Origin: Bacillus sp. NTK034
GTDB lineage: Bacteria > Bacillota > Bacilli > Bacillales > Cytobacillaceae
NCBI RefSeq assembly: GCF_017303275.1
Contig: NZ_JAFKOJ010000003.1
Span: 405,494-469,493, forward strand
Reading direction: 5' to 3'
DNA length: 64,000 bases
The position numbers were made by a program, and so were the translations under genes. Below are positions 35,533 to 44,882 of this stretch, piece by piece. Within the stretch, counting starts at the first letter, position 1; each line of letters opens with the position of its first letter. A model generated the notes under the pieces. The model did not search any database. It was not told the origin of the DNA and worked only from the letters and a program-made list of their open reading frames with translations.

Positions 35533-36444
35533 ATGAAAATATTATGCATCGATGGCGGTGGAATACGCGGTGTCTTTGCTGTCAGCATTTTAAAAGCTCT
35601 CGAAGAGGAACTGAAACTGAAAGCAGGCGACTATTTTGATATGATTGCTGGCACAAGCACCGGATCGATCATTGCCTCTTCACTGATCCTGAAGAAAGAT
35701 ATGAGCGGAGTCTTGAAAGGATACGAGTCATTCGGGAAGAAAATTTTTGTAAAACAGGCAAAGGTTGGACTCTTTAAAAGTGTATACAGTGATAAGTACC
35801 TGCGGCGTTTTATCCGAAAAGCTTTTGGCGAAACGGAGCTTTCCGATATTAAAAAGCCCCTTTTAATTCCTGCTGTCGATGTGACTCATGGCAAGCCATT
35901 TATCCACCGTTCCAATTACGGCAGTACTGGAAATGAAAGTCTATCAATGAAGCTTTGGGATGCAGTCCTTTCCTCCTGTTCAGCACCTGTATATTTCCCT
36001 CCGAATAACATCAGCAACAGTTATTTATCGATAGACGGAGGACTTTGGGCGAATAATCCATCACTCGTCTGTATTACGGAGGCTATGCACCACTTCAAGG
36101 AGGAACTGCAAAATATTAAAATCATTTCCCTTGGAACCGGTCTTCAAAAAATTGACTTTACAATTGACAATAATAAATACTGGGGTGTAAAGCATTGGCT
36201 GCCTTTCCAGCTCCCGTCCATGAAAGTTACGCCGAAGCTTTTGGACCTGGCCCTTCATTTATCTTCCGAATCTGTTACGTACCATTGCAAGCATCTGCTC
36301 GGAGAAAATTACTTGCGCATAAATGAAGAACTGGGAGAAGAAATGCCATTTGATGACATAAAGTTTGTGGAGGAATTGGTCATGCTTGGAGAGAAGGTCT
36401 ATCAGGACCGACGGAAGGAAATAAAAAAGTTTTTACTATCGTGA
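35533..36444 (+). CDS. Patatin-like phospholipase
   Basis: 303 residues. All catalytic parts are present: oxyanion loop DGGGIRG (residues ~7-13), nucleophile elbow GTSTGS, and the Asp of the Ser-Asp dyad in DGGLWANNPS. Patatin enzymes hydrolyse acyl chains from membrane lipids. No signal peptide, so it acts in the cytoplasm or at the inner membrane face. No cyclase or other CBASS partner is adjacent, so a phage-defence role is not indicated. ATG 35533 has AGGTGATC upstream. Confidence 0.88.
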   Translation: MKILCIDGGGIRGVFAVSILKALEEELKLKAGDYFDMIAGTSTGSIIASSLILKKDMSGVLKGYESFGKKIFVKQAKVGLFKSVYSDKYLRRFIRKAFGETELSDIKKPLLIPAVDVTHGKPFIHRSNYGSTGNESLSMKLWDAVLSSCSAPVYFPPNNISNSYLSIDGGLWANNPSLVCITEAMHHFKEELQNIKIISLGTGLQKIDFTIDNNKYWGVKHWLPFQLPSMKVTPKLLDLALHLSSESVTYHCKHLLGENYLRINEELGEEMPFDDIKFVEELVMLGEKVYQDRRKEIKKFLLS

Positions 36445-36455
36445 TTTGAAATCCG

Positions 36456-36493
36456 TAAAAAAGAGCAAGGGTATTGCCCATGCTCTTTTTTCT
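36456..36493. terminator. Terminator between convergent genes
   Basis: AAAAAAGAGCA / TGCTCTTTTTT arms with an inner GGG/CCC stem. Confidence 0.8.
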
Positions 36494-37656
36494 TATTTTG
36501 TATTTTTCAAGGAATAATACTTCACGTGTTCTTCTGTATTTTGGAGAGCTTCAGCAATCGTACCCATAAGGCTGTATGGCCCTTTGGCGTCATGGCCAAC
36601 TTCCCAGATCATCATTCCTCCGAATCCGTGATTGAGAGCCAGTGCTGTTTTCTTTTTCATCGTATTGGCACCATTATAGTAGTAGTTGGTGCCATTTAGG
36701 CTGATCCTATCCTTTGCTGCGTTTTCGGGATTATCGTTTATGACTGCCTTATATGATACAGGCTTAATGGCAGGATCTGCTGGCTGAGCATAAAGCGGAA
36801 CCCCCAGAACCAGCTTATCTTTTGGAATACCCTCTGAATCAAATAGTTGTCCCCAATAGTTTGCAATACTCTCTGTAAAGGAGTACGGAGAAAGATTAGC
36901 AGCGTTGTATCCGCCATCCCACTGGCCATCATAAGCCATAATATTTACATAATCAACCTTCATGAACATATCAGGCTCATATACGACATAGCCCGTCTCT
37001 GTACCAGTTACACTATGAATTTTGGCATGGACCGCAACAGACAGCACTTTGCCGTTTGCATGAAGCACTTCGCTAAGCTTAGTGATAAAGACAGCCAGGT
37101 ATTTTGCATCCTCTTTGGAACGCGGATGCTCAAAATCAATGTCAATGCCATCAAGGTTTTCGTTTTGAGCCAGCTTCGCCAATTCTTTTACCAGCCTATC
37201 TCTCGAAGAGTCATCAGCTATGGCTTGTTTAAAATAATCATAAGATTCCCCGCCATTGATATGAAACCATCCCCCAACGGCAAGTATGGCCTTTACATCT
37301 TGACGGTGTGCATTTTTCACTACACTTCTCAGGTTTTTCAGGGCTGAATCACCATTTAAAGAAATGCTTCCATCCTTTTTGGGATGAGCGAAAGAAAATA
37401 GGATATGAGACAGATTTGAATAATCGATCGATTTTGGATCACGGTAATCCTGGACATAACCCATCAGCACTTTTTCGGGAATCTCAGAAAACTCCGGAAT
37501 TCCTTTTTTGACCGGAAGTTTGCTGGATTGAGAAACCGGCACAGGCTGTTTTAAAGGCTGGATCTGATCCGTGTTGTTTGTATAGTAAATGCCTGCAGCA
37601 AAACCGCTGGAAAATATAAGAACAATCAATATCAGCACTCGGTGTATTCTCTTCAC
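36493..37656 (-). CDS. Exported GH18 glycosidase (chitinase-like)
   Basis: 387 residues. An N-terminal membrane anchor or signal (about 3-24) is followed by a ~35-residue linker and a GH18 barrel (60-380). The active-site strand LDGIDIDFEHP keeps the full DxxDxDxE motif, so the enzyme should be active. Likely substrates are chitin or GlcNAc-containing cell-wall glycans; there is no LysM or chitin-binding module. The GTG at 37656 is chosen because GGAGGG lies nine bases upstream. Confidence 0.85.
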   Translation of the reverse strand: MKRIHRVLILIVLIFSSGFAAGIYYTNNTDQIQPLKQPVPVSQSSKLPVKKGIPEFSEIPEKVLMGYVQDYRDPKSIDYSNLSHILFSFAHPKKDGSISLNGDSALKNLRSVVKNAHRQDVKAILAVGGWFHINGGESYDYFKQAIADDSSRDRLVKELAKLAQNENLDGIDIDFEHPRSKEDAKYLAVFITKLSEVLHANGKVLSVAVHAKIHSVTGTETGYVVYEPDMFMKVDYVNIMAYDGQWDGGYNAANLSPYSFTESIANYWGQLFDSEGIPKDKLVLGVPLYAQPADPAIKPVSYKAVINDNPENAAKDRISLNGTNYYYNGANTMKKKTALALNHGFGGMMIWEVGHDAKGPYSLMGTIAEALQNTEEHVKYYSLKNTK

Positions 37657-37861
37657 AAATAGTAACCCTCCATCATTCAATCCTATAAAAGTGTATCAAA
37701 AAAGAGAACAAGGAGGGGGTGGTAATTTATTGCTTGCATTCCATTCATAAAATAATACATAAATATGATTCTCATCACATCCCAAGCTTTTCCCCCATGG
37801 TACATTCCTTATAAGCAATAAAAACAGCCTAGTAAAAGATTGATAAAGGAGGAAATGTACA

Positions 37862-38893
37862 GTGAGTGAACTGATTAATAACCGTGAACAACATGGCCAT
37901 CACAGCAGTCCTGTTCGGCACAGTGAAGGTGAAACTGCTCATTTGAAGCCGGAAGAACAGCCTGGACACCCCATACATACATTTATCCGGGAGAATAGGG
38001 CTATTGATAAGCATCTGAGGGAAAAAGTAAAAGTCCATCTCGAGGCGTTCATCCAGGAGGATAACGGGGAAAATGCATATAAACTATTAGAAGACTGCAT
38101 CCTGCTGCTTGATCTTGATAAGCATTACAGCCGCAAGGAAAATCTGCTTTTCCCATACCTGGAGAAGTACGGAATCTATGGTCCAACAAATAATATGTGG
38201 AGCATCGATGACTTTATCAGGGATGGAATCAAGGATGCCAGGAACCTGCTCAGCGATTACGATGGGGACAGGCAAAAGGTCATCAATGCCGTGCGGTTCA
38301 TGTTCAATGAAATAAGCGCCATGATTTACAGGGAGGAAAACATCCTTTTCCCCATGGCTTTAAAGAATCTTACAGAAGATGAATGGGTTAAGATTGCCCA
38401 TGAGAGTGACGCGATTGGCTTCTGTCTGACCGGCCCTGAAGGTGAGTGGAAGCCTGAACGAAGAGGGATTGAAGTGAATGGAATATCAGAAGGCTATATC
38501 AAAATGGAAACTGGCATTTTAACACTAAAACAGCTGGAACTATTATTCAATCACTTGCCTGTTGATATCACATTTATTGATCATGAAGACGTAGTCCGCT
38601 ATTTCTCTCATGGAAAGGAAAGAATCTTCGCCAGAACCAAAGCAGTGATTGGGCGAACCGTGCAGAATTGCCATCCCCCCCGCAGTATGCATGCTGTGGA
38701 AGAATTGCTGAAGGATTTCAAGGCTGGCCGAAAAGACTCTGAAGATTTCTGGATAAAATTCAGAGATAAATATGTTTATATTCGTTATTTTGCCGTAAGG
38801 GATGAAAACGGAAGCTATGCAGGAACCCTTGAATTCACACAAAATATCAGCCCAATCCAGGAAATCGAGGGAGAAAAAAGGATTCTTTCATAA
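37862..38893 (+). CDS. DUF438 / hemerythrin-PAS protein
   Basis: 343 residues. A His/Glu-rich N-terminus leads to a hemerythrin-type four-helix region (about 38-180) with HPIHTFIRENRAIDKH, DKHYSRKENLLFPYLE and EENILFPMALK supplying iron-ligand His and Glu. A PAS domain follows (about 220-335). This is the DUF438 family, thought to sense oxygen, NO or redox state; it has no output domain, so it may work with a partner. The GTG start has AAAGGAGG nine bases upstream. Confidence 0.85.
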   Translation: MSELINNREQHGHHSSPVRHSEGETAHLKPEEQPGHPIHTFIRENRAIDKHLREKVKVHLEAFIQEDNGENAYKLLEDCILLLDLDKHYSRKENLLFPYLEKYGIYGPTNNMWSIDDFIRDGIKDARNLLSDYDGDRQKVINAVRFMFNEISAMIYREENILFPMALKNLTEDEWVKIAHESDAIGFCLTGPEGEWKPERRGIEVNGISEGYIKMETGILTLKQLELLFNHLPVDITFIDHEDVVRYFSHGKERIFARTKAVIGRTVQNCHPPRSMHAVEELLKDFKAGRKDSEDFWIKFRDKYVYIRYFAVRDENGSYAGTLEFTQNISPIQEIEGEKRILS

Positions 38894-38900
38894 TTATATA

Positions 38901-38937
38901 AAAGCTAAGAGCGTCCAGGCTCTTAGCTTTTTTTGAT
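38901..38937. terminator. Terminator between convergent genes
   Basis: AAAGCTAAGAGC / GCTCTTAGCTTT stem with a six-base loop and T run. It overlaps the 3' end of the minus-strand gene. Confidence 0.8.
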
Positions 38938-39741
38938 TTTTGAAGGATTATTAATCTTATATGTCACTGTTTCTTCTACTATGAATTCCTCTTCACAGTC
39001 TTTGCCTTTAGGCAGCTTCTTCTTGACAATTTTCCCGTCAAATTCAAGGCTTTCCCCTGGCTGGAGTTCGTATTTCTTCAGAGTTTTTGAGTGGGAGCAC
39101 CAGCCTAGCCCCACTTCAATCGGTTCATTCTCTTGAATGACAACATCTTCTAAGACGATGACTTCATCATTATCTTCATTGAAATGGTTCCAGCTCAAGG
39201 CAATTTGTTTTACTTTAGCAGTAAAGTGGACCTTTTCTGCAGGCAATTCCAAAGCAGGCTGTTTTTCCTTTTTGGCTTTTTTTGCTGAAGGCTTAGTCTT
39301 ATTGCTGTTTTCAGACGAATTCTTAGAAACGTCTTCGGATTTCTCACTGTCTTTTTTAGGAGCATCCTTTTCAGAAGGAGCAGAGGAGTTGTCCGCAAAT
39401 TCAGCAGCCAGTGCCTTTCCAAAGCTTGGAGACTGCATCTCTTTAAGATAAGCCGGGTGTATGCAGCTCAGATTTCCGTCCTGAAATTCGATTATGATTG
39501 TATAATAATCACCAGACTCACCGTATGCCTGATAACCTTTCACGGTTACAAGCCGCTGCTGTGATTTTTCTTTATACCAGAATTCCTTCTTCACTTCCCT
39601 TGTAGTTGATAAGCCCCATTCCCTGACTTTTTCTTCATAATGGGCATCGTCCTGAAAAGTTTCAAAATTCCCCACTGGCGGAAAATAGGCCGTATTGTTT
39701 GAGTCTTCAATATGAGGGAGAGTTATTGCCAATCCGTCCAC
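38923..39741 (-). CDS. Hypothetical two-domain protein with a charged linker
   Basis: About 272 residues. An N-terminal domain (1-110) with aromatic/beta pattern is joined by a Ser/Lys/Asp-rich linker (~115-165) to a C-terminal beta domain (~168-270). It has no signal peptide and I do not recognise it. The start is uncertain: the GTG at 39741 lies very close to AAAGGA, and the TTG at 39732 has a better spacing. Confidence 0.6.
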   Translation of the reverse strand: MDGLAITLPHIEDSNNTAYFPPVGNFETFQDDAHYEEKVREWGLSTTREVKKEFWYKEKSQQRLVTVKGYQAYGESGDYYTIIIEFQDGNLSCIHPAYLKEMQSPSFGKALAAEFADNSSAPSEKDAPKKDSEKSEDVSKNSSENSNKTKPSAKKAKKEKQPALELPAEKVHFTAKVKQIALSWNHFNEDNDEVIVLEDVVIQENEPIEVGLGWCSHSKTLKKYELQPGESLEFDGKIVKKKLPKGKDCEEEFIVEETVTYKINNPSKIKKS

Positions 39742-39864
39742 ATCCTTTCAAGATTATTTTAATGGCCGTTCGTGATAAAATCAAAAATGAGGAAGGGTTT
39801 TTCCGATAACTTTTGAATATAGTTAATAAATGAACGACAGTTTTGCTGCAAAGGAGTCTATAAG

Positions 39865-41652
39865 ATGAAGACATTCAAAAACAGAAATGACGTTCCGCTT
39901 AATGAAAAATGGAATCTGGAAGACATTTATTCAAGCATGGAAAAATGGGAGGAAGATTACCAGAGGATTGAACAACTAGCTGATAAGCTGAAGACCTATG
40001 ATGGGCAGATTCATGACGGCTGCTCTCTGTATCAATATCTTGAACAAAAAGAAAAACTTTCTTACATATTTAATAAGCTATATGCATATGTGATGCTGAA
40101 AACAGATGAAGACACACGGGTGTCAGACTCACAGGCATTGGTGGACAGGGCAAAGCAATTAAGCGTAAAAATCAGTTCATCCACTTCTTTTTTTATGCCT
40201 TTTCTTTTAAGCCTTGATGAAAAAACACTGAAAAACTATATTACTGAGGAAAAAGGCTTGAAATACTTTGAGGAAGACCTGCTCGAATCCTTCCGCTATA
40301 AAGCGCATGTCCTTAATAAAGACAAGGAAGAAATTCTGTCCCGCCTTGGCGAAGCACTTTCAGTTCCCAGTCATACATTTGGAATGATGAATAATGCAGA
40401 TATAAAGTTTGGCGATGTAACAAATGATGATGGCGAAAAGGTTGAACTGACACGCGGCATGTATGCGAAAATTATGGAAGAGGAAGACCGGGAAAAGAGG
40501 AAAGAAGCATACAGGGCGTATTACCAGCCTTATGTGCAGCTAAAGAATTCCATTGCTTCCACTCTTTCTGCCGCAATTAAAAACAATGTGACAACGGCCA
40601 AAATCCGGAATTATCCTTCAGCCCTTGAAAAAGGCTTATTTGGAGATAAGGTGCCAAAGGAAGTATATGTAAATCTTATTGAGACGACTAAAAAGAATAT
40701 TGGGGCAATGCATCGGTATACTGCAATCCGCAAGAAACAGTTAGGACTTGACGAGCTAAGGCAATATGATTTAAGTGTTCCTTTAGTAAAGGGAGTCAAA
40801 CCCGAAATAACCTATGAAGAAGCTTATGACACAATGTGTAAAGCACTGGAGCCTCTTGGAGAGGATTATATTAACATTCTCAAGGAGTTTAAATCTGAGC
40901 GCTATATTGATGTGCGGGAAACTCCAGGGAAGCGCTCAGGGGCGTATAACCTGGGCATCTATGGCGTTCATCCCTATATCCTCCTGAATCACCGTGATGA
41001 TCTGGACAGCCTTTTCACACTTGCACACGAATGCGGACATGGTGTCCACAGTAAGCTCAGCTCACAGCACCAGCCGCAGATTACCGCCCGTTACAGCATC
41101 TTTGTAGCGGAAGTGGCATCAACAGTGAACGAAGTGCTGCTGATTCATTATTTGCTGAACAGGGAAAAGGATAAACAAGTCCGCAGGCACCTCCTTAATC
41201 ATTTTATTGATCAGTTTAAAGGAACCTTCTTCACGCAAGTCATGTTTGCTGAGTTTGAAATGAAAACGCACGAATTAGCGGAAAAGGGAGAGCCGCTTAA
41301 CGCTGAAGTTTTCAGCGGAATCTATGAACGGTTATTCCGTGAATATAATGGGGATGAAATAGTCTTTGATGAAGAGGTGAAATTCGGGTGGGCAAGGATT
41401 CCTCATTTTTACCGTCCATTTTATGTTTATAAGTACGCTACAGGATTTGCGTCTGCCATTCATTTGGGAGCAAAAATCCTTGAGGGGGACAAAGAAACGC
41501 TGCAAAGCTATCTTGAATTCTTAAAAAGCGGAAGTTCCGATTATCCTCTTGAGCTGCTTAAGAAAACCGGAGTGGATCTGACTACCCCATACCCAATTGA
41601 AAACTCACTTCGGAAATTCAGAGAACTTGTAGAAGAATTCGGAAACCAATAG
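39865..41652 (+). CDS. pepF: Oligoendopeptidase F (M3B family)
   Basis: 595 residues, usual for the family. The zinc motif HECGH (about 388-392) lies in LAHECGHGVHS, with the third ligand Glu in the following EVASTVNE helix. It degrades intracellular oligopeptides of roughly 7-17 residues. AAAGGAG precedes the ATG. Monocistronic with a terminator. Confidence 0.93.
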   Translation: MKTFKNRNDVPLNEKWNLEDIYSSMEKWEEDYQRIEQLADKLKTYDGQIHDGCSLYQYLEQKEKLSYIFNKLYAYVMLKTDEDTRVSDSQALVDRAKQLSVKISSSTSFFMPFLLSLDEKTLKNYITEEKGLKYFEEDLLESFRYKAHVLNKDKEEILSRLGEALSVPSHTFGMMNNADIKFGDVTNDDGEKVELTRGMYAKIMEEEDREKRKEAYRAYYQPYVQLKNSIASTLSAAIKNNVTTAKIRNYPSALEKGLFGDKVPKEVYVNLIETTKKNIGAMHRYTAIRKKQLGLDELRQYDLSVPLVKGVKPEITYEEAYDTMCKALEPLGEDYINILKEFKSERYIDVRETPGKRSGAYNLGIYGVHPYILLNHRDDLDSLFTLAHECGHGVHSKLSSQHQPQITARYSIFVAEVASTVNEVLLIHYLLNREKDKQVRRHLLNHFIDQFKGTFFTQVMFAEFEMKTHELAEKGEPLNAEVFSGIYERLFREYNGDEIVFDEEVKFGWARIPHFYRPFYVYKYATGFASAIHLGAKILEGDKETLQSYLEFLKSGSSDYPLELLKKTGVDLTTPYPIENSLRKFRELVEEFGNQ

Positions 41653-41661
41653 AAGAATCCG

Positions 41662-41695
41662 GCCTGTTTCTTAACTTAGAAACAGGCTTTTCTAC
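41662..41695 (+). terminator. Terminator of pepF
   Basis: GCCTGTTTCT / AGAAACAGGC stem with a six-base loop, then TTTTCT. Confidence 0.8.
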
Positions 41696-41821
41696 TGTCA
41701 TAGATAAAAGAACAGCCTGCTGAAATACAATTAATGGACAGGATGAAATATTCCTGCAATAATTGATGCAAACTTTAATTAATAAGAAGCTAGTGCAAAT
41801 ATAATTGTGAAGGATGAAAGG

Positions 41822-42838
41822 ATGAAAGTACTACTGGCAAGCCCGAATTTTCACCAGGCAAGAGGAAATACAGTTACCGTTCAGCGTATTTCTGATGGAC
41901 TTAATAAGCTGGGCATCGAGACTAAAATCATTAATATCACAGACGATCACGAATTCACTTGCCTGCCAAAAGCTGATATTGTGCATGGCTTTAACGCTTA
42001 CAAGTTTGGCGAATTTATCAAAGGGCTTGGTAAAAGGCCTGAAAGATATGTTGTAACCATGACAGGCACTGATTTGAATATCGATCTTTATGATCCGGCG
42101 AAAAAAAACGATGTTATCGAAACGATAATCCATGCCGAGGCTATACATGTATTTGATGAAGAAGCCAAGCTTGTACTGTCAAGAGAAATTCCCGAAGCAA
42201 GAGATAAAATCAGCGTTATCCATCAGGGCACTGTAATATTTCCTGAACCTGGAGGCGATTATAAGAAAGAGCCTGGCACTTTTTTATTTTTGCTGCCTGC
42301 AGGGATCCGCAAGGTGAAAAATATTCCTTTTGCCATTGAAAAGCTGAAAATGATTTACGAAAAAAATCCCAAAGTACGACTTTGGCTGGCGGGCCCTATT
42401 ATTGAAGTAGAAGAGGGGGATATTGTAAAGGCCCTCGCAGAAGAGAATAAAGAGTGGATTCAATATCTCGGGCAAATCCCCCACCATCATATGGGGGAGC
42501 TATACAGGCAAGCTGATGCCGTATTGAATACATCCCATTCTGAAGGCCAGCCTGCTGCTATTTTAGAAGCAATGGAATATTGCCTTCCAGTACTTGCAGC
42601 CAATAACCTGGGCAACCGAAATATCATTGACCATCTGGAAACAGGTTTAATCTATACTAATCCGGTCGAATTTCTTGATTATGCAGACAAACTAGTGAAT
42701 AATTACGAGTTGAGGATAAAATTGGGGCGGGCTGCCAAGTTCTATGTTGAGTGCTGCCATTCTTCAGAATATGAAGCGAAAACACTTCAAAAAATTTACA
42801 AAACAATTTTAGAAAAGTCCCCAGTAAATAATGAATAG
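41822..42838 (+). CDS. Glycosyltransferase, SenB-like (candidate selenosugar synthase)
   Basis: 338-residue GT-B glycosyltransferase, cytoplasmic. The retaining-GT4 EX7E motif is present (EGQPAAILE). Features that recall the SenB selenosugar-synthase family are ARGNTVTVQR near the N-terminus, MTGTDLNIDL, VIHQG and IRKVKNIP. SenB uses selenophosphate, the SelD product, and a UDP-sugar. selD lies 16 bp downstream in the same operon, which is the strongest support. SenB identity is inferred from memory of motifs; an ordinary GT4 enzyme remains possible. ATG 41822 has AAGGATG upstream. Confidence 0.7.
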   Translation: MKVLLASPNFHQARGNTVTVQRISDGLNKLGIETKIINITDDHEFTCLPKADIVHGFNAYKFGEFIKGLGKRPERYVVTMTGTDLNIDLYDPAKKNDVIETIIHAEAIHVFDEEAKLVLSREIPEARDKISVIHQGTVIFPEPGGDYKKEPGTFLFLLPAGIRKVKNIPFAIEKLKMIYEKNPKVRLWLAGPIIEVEEGDIVKALAEENKEWIQYLGQIPHHHMGELYRQADAVLNTSHSEGQPAAILEAMEYCLPVLAANNLGNRNIIDHLETGLIYTNPVEFLDYADKLVNNYELRIKLGRAAKFYVECCHSSEYEAKTLQKIYKTILEKSPVNNE

Positions 42839-42854
42839 GCAAGGAGAGAGAAAT

Positions 42855-43904
42855 ATGTCGAGAGAAGAAATCGTTAAACTAACTTCTTTATCTACAAAAG
42901 GCGGCTGAGGATGCAAAATTGGTCCTGAAGACCTGGCGCAGGTTCTGCGTCATTTGCCAAAGTCTGTACCTGACCCCAACCTATTAGTAGGACTGGATAC
43001 ATCAGATGATGCAGGCGTATATAAAATAAATGATGAAACTGCCCTGGTGCAGACACTTGATTTCTTTACTCCTATCGTGGATGACCCATATATGTTCGGG
43101 CAGATTGCCGCAGCCAATTCACTTAGCGATATCTACGCTATGGGCGGAAAGCCGATAACTGTTATGAATATTGTAGGCTTTCCTATCAGCAAATTGGATA
43201 AAAGCATCCTTGCAGACATTCTGGCTGGCGCATCCGATAAAGTTAGAGAATCCGGTGCTGTTTTAGTTGGAGGGCACTCCATTGACGACCAGGAGCCAAA
43301 ATTCGGCTTATCTGTGACTGGTACAGTACATCCTGAACGAGTAAGAACAAATGCAGGAGCCAAACCTGGTGACAAACTTATTTTAACCAAGCCGATCGGC
43401 GTCGGCATCCTTACTCAAGCGATTAAAAGGGATATGCTGGATCAGGAAGGCATCGAGCGTGTAATGCAAATTATGGCTGCCTTAAATAAAGACGCTGCTG
43501 AAGCTATGGATAACTACCAGGTCAATGCCTGCACAGACATTACTGGTTTTGGCCTTCTGGGCCACGCCATGGAGATTGCGGAAGGAAGCGGTACAGGCAT
43601 TACCATTGAAAGCAATGGGGTACCTGTCCTTCCAAAAACAAGAGAGCTTGCTGAACAGAATATTATTCCTGGCGGCTCCAAAAAGAATCATAAATGGCTG
43701 TCCGGCCGGATTCAATACGAAAATATTGATGATGTTGATCAAGTGATCCTTTGTGATGCCATTACTTCAGGGGGACTTTTAATAACCGTTCCTGAAACAG
43801 AAGCTGAATTGCTCCTGAAAGACCTTAAGGAAAAAGGAGTAGAATGGGCTTCCATCATTGGGACTGTCACAGATCAGAATCCTGGAAAGATTACGGTTAT
43901 CTGA
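42855..43904 (+). CDS. selD: Selenide, water dikinase with UGA-encoded selenocysteine
   Basis: 349 residues if the UGA at 42906-42908 (codon 18) is read as selenocysteine. The context is KGG-Sec-GCKIGP, exactly where SelD proteins carry catalytic Cys or Sec (Cys17 of E. coli) next to the conserved GCK. The enzyme makes selenophosphate from selenide and ATP. The rest is complete: DDAGVY, FGQIAAANSLSDIYAMGG and GFGLLGHAMEIA. ATG 42855 has AAGGAGAG upstream. A gene-finder that stops at UGA would start wrongly at 42954 and lose the active site. A strong terminator follows. Confidence 0.93.
42930..42944 (+). promoter_or_regulatory. Candidate SECIS hairpin in selD
   Basis: GACCTG-GCG-CAGGTT stem-loop whose loop begins with G about 27 nt after the UGA, inside the range of bacterial SECIS elements. 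An alternative GGTC-CTGAA-GACC hairpin at 42921-42933 overlaps it. Neither is proven. Confidence 0.4.
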
Positions 43905-43934
43905 AAAAAGGACTCGAAAAGAGTCCTTTTTTAC
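43903..43934 (+). terminator. Terminator between selD and the transporter operon
   Basis: AAAAAGGACTC / GAGTCCTTTTTT stem with a four-base loop. It ends the glycosyltransferase-selD unit. Confidence 0.85.
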
Positions 43935-43968
43935 CTTTACTACAAAACAAAATCAAGGAAGTGCAAAC

Positions 43969-44871
43969 ATGAAAAAATTCTTAATGCTCTTGACTATCTT
44001 TTCACTGCTGCTTTTGTCAGCATGCAGCGGTAATGAAGCAGATAACACAGGCGGAAACGAAAAAGAACAATCGAAAGAAACCTTTACCATTGGCGTTATC
44101 CCAGTTCAAACAGAGGGGTCCATGGAAGCTGCAATGGATAAACTGCAGTCCACTTTATCTAAAAAACTCGATAGGGATGTAGCTGTCGAAGTTTACCCGG
44201 ATTATAACGGGGTTGTAGAAGCCATGAACTACGATAAAATTGATATGGCTTATTTCGGCCCGTTAACATATGTTGTTGCACATGAGAAGAGTGGCGCAAA
44301 AGCCATCATTACGCAGCTGATTGATGGAGAGCCATTCTATTATTCATATATCATCACCCATAAAGACAATCCATGGAATTCACTTGAAGATTTACTGAAA
44401 AACAGCAGTGAAGCTGACTTTGCCTTCGGCGATATCAATTCAACTTCAGGATCACTTATCCCATCCATTGAACTGAAGGACCGCGAAGTTTACAAATCAG
44501 AGGATGACCACAGCTTTAAGTCCGTCAGATTTACCGGCTCGCATGATGCTACTGCACTGGCAGTCCAAAATAAGCAGGTTGATGCAGGTGCGATCGACAG
44601 CGCTATTTACAATCAATTAGTGGATTCAGGAAAAGTGGAAGCTGATCAGATTAAAACGATCTGGAAATCAGAAAAGCTTTTTCAGTACCCTTGGGCTGTA
44701 CATGAAAATACCGATGAAGAAACGATTAAAGCATTGAAAGAAGCATTTCTCGAGATTGAAGATCCGGAAATTCTGGATGCTTTCGGGGCAAGCGGATTTA
44801 CAGAGGCAAGCAATGAAGATTATGAAAGCATCCGCCAGGCTGCCCTAAAAGAGGGACTCATTAAAGAATAG
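43969..44871 (+). CDS. PhnD-type ABC transporter substrate-binding lipoprotein
   Basis: 300 residues. Signal peptide with lipobox LLSAC (lipid on Cys19). The mature part is of the PhnD/PtxB class: IGVIPVQTEGSMEAAM, DIAYFGPL-like DMAYFGPLTYVVA, and FGDINSTSGSLIPS. Relatives bind phosphonate, phosphite or similar oxyanions; PhnD-like proteins near selD have been annotated elsewhere as possible selenium-oxyanion binders (from memory). ATG 43969 has AAGGAAG upstream. First gene of a four-gene unit ending with a Sec-containing deacetylase. Confidence 0.82.
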   Translation: MKKFLMLLTIFSLLLLSACSGNEADNTGGNEKEQSKETFTIGVIPVQTEGSMEAAMDKLQSTLSKKLDRDVAVEVYPDYNGVVEAMNYDKIDMAYFGPLTYVVAHEKSGAKAIITQLIDGEPFYYSYIITHKDNPWNSLEDLLKNSSEADFAFGDINSTSGSLIPSIELKDREVYKSEDDHSFKSVRFTGSHDATALAVQNKQVDAGAIDSAIYNQLVDSGKVEADQIKTIWKSEKLFQYPWAVHENTDEETIKALKEAFLEIEDPEILDAFGASGFTEASNEDYESIRQAALKEGLIKE

Positions 44872-44882
44872 GGCTGATAAGA

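Noticed and set aside
35533..36444. Patatin gene as part of a CBASS defence system
   Set aside because: No cyclic-nucleotide synthase or Cap genes are adjacent; it stands alone.
41800..41805. TATAAT just before the glycosyltransferase gene
   Set aside because: There is no -35 match at proper spacing and the transcript would start about 10 nt before the ATG.
42954..43904. selD starting at ATG 42954
   Set aside because: This removes the conserved GGxGCK active-site segment and has no ribosome binding site; ATG 42855 with an in-frame UGA is the right start.
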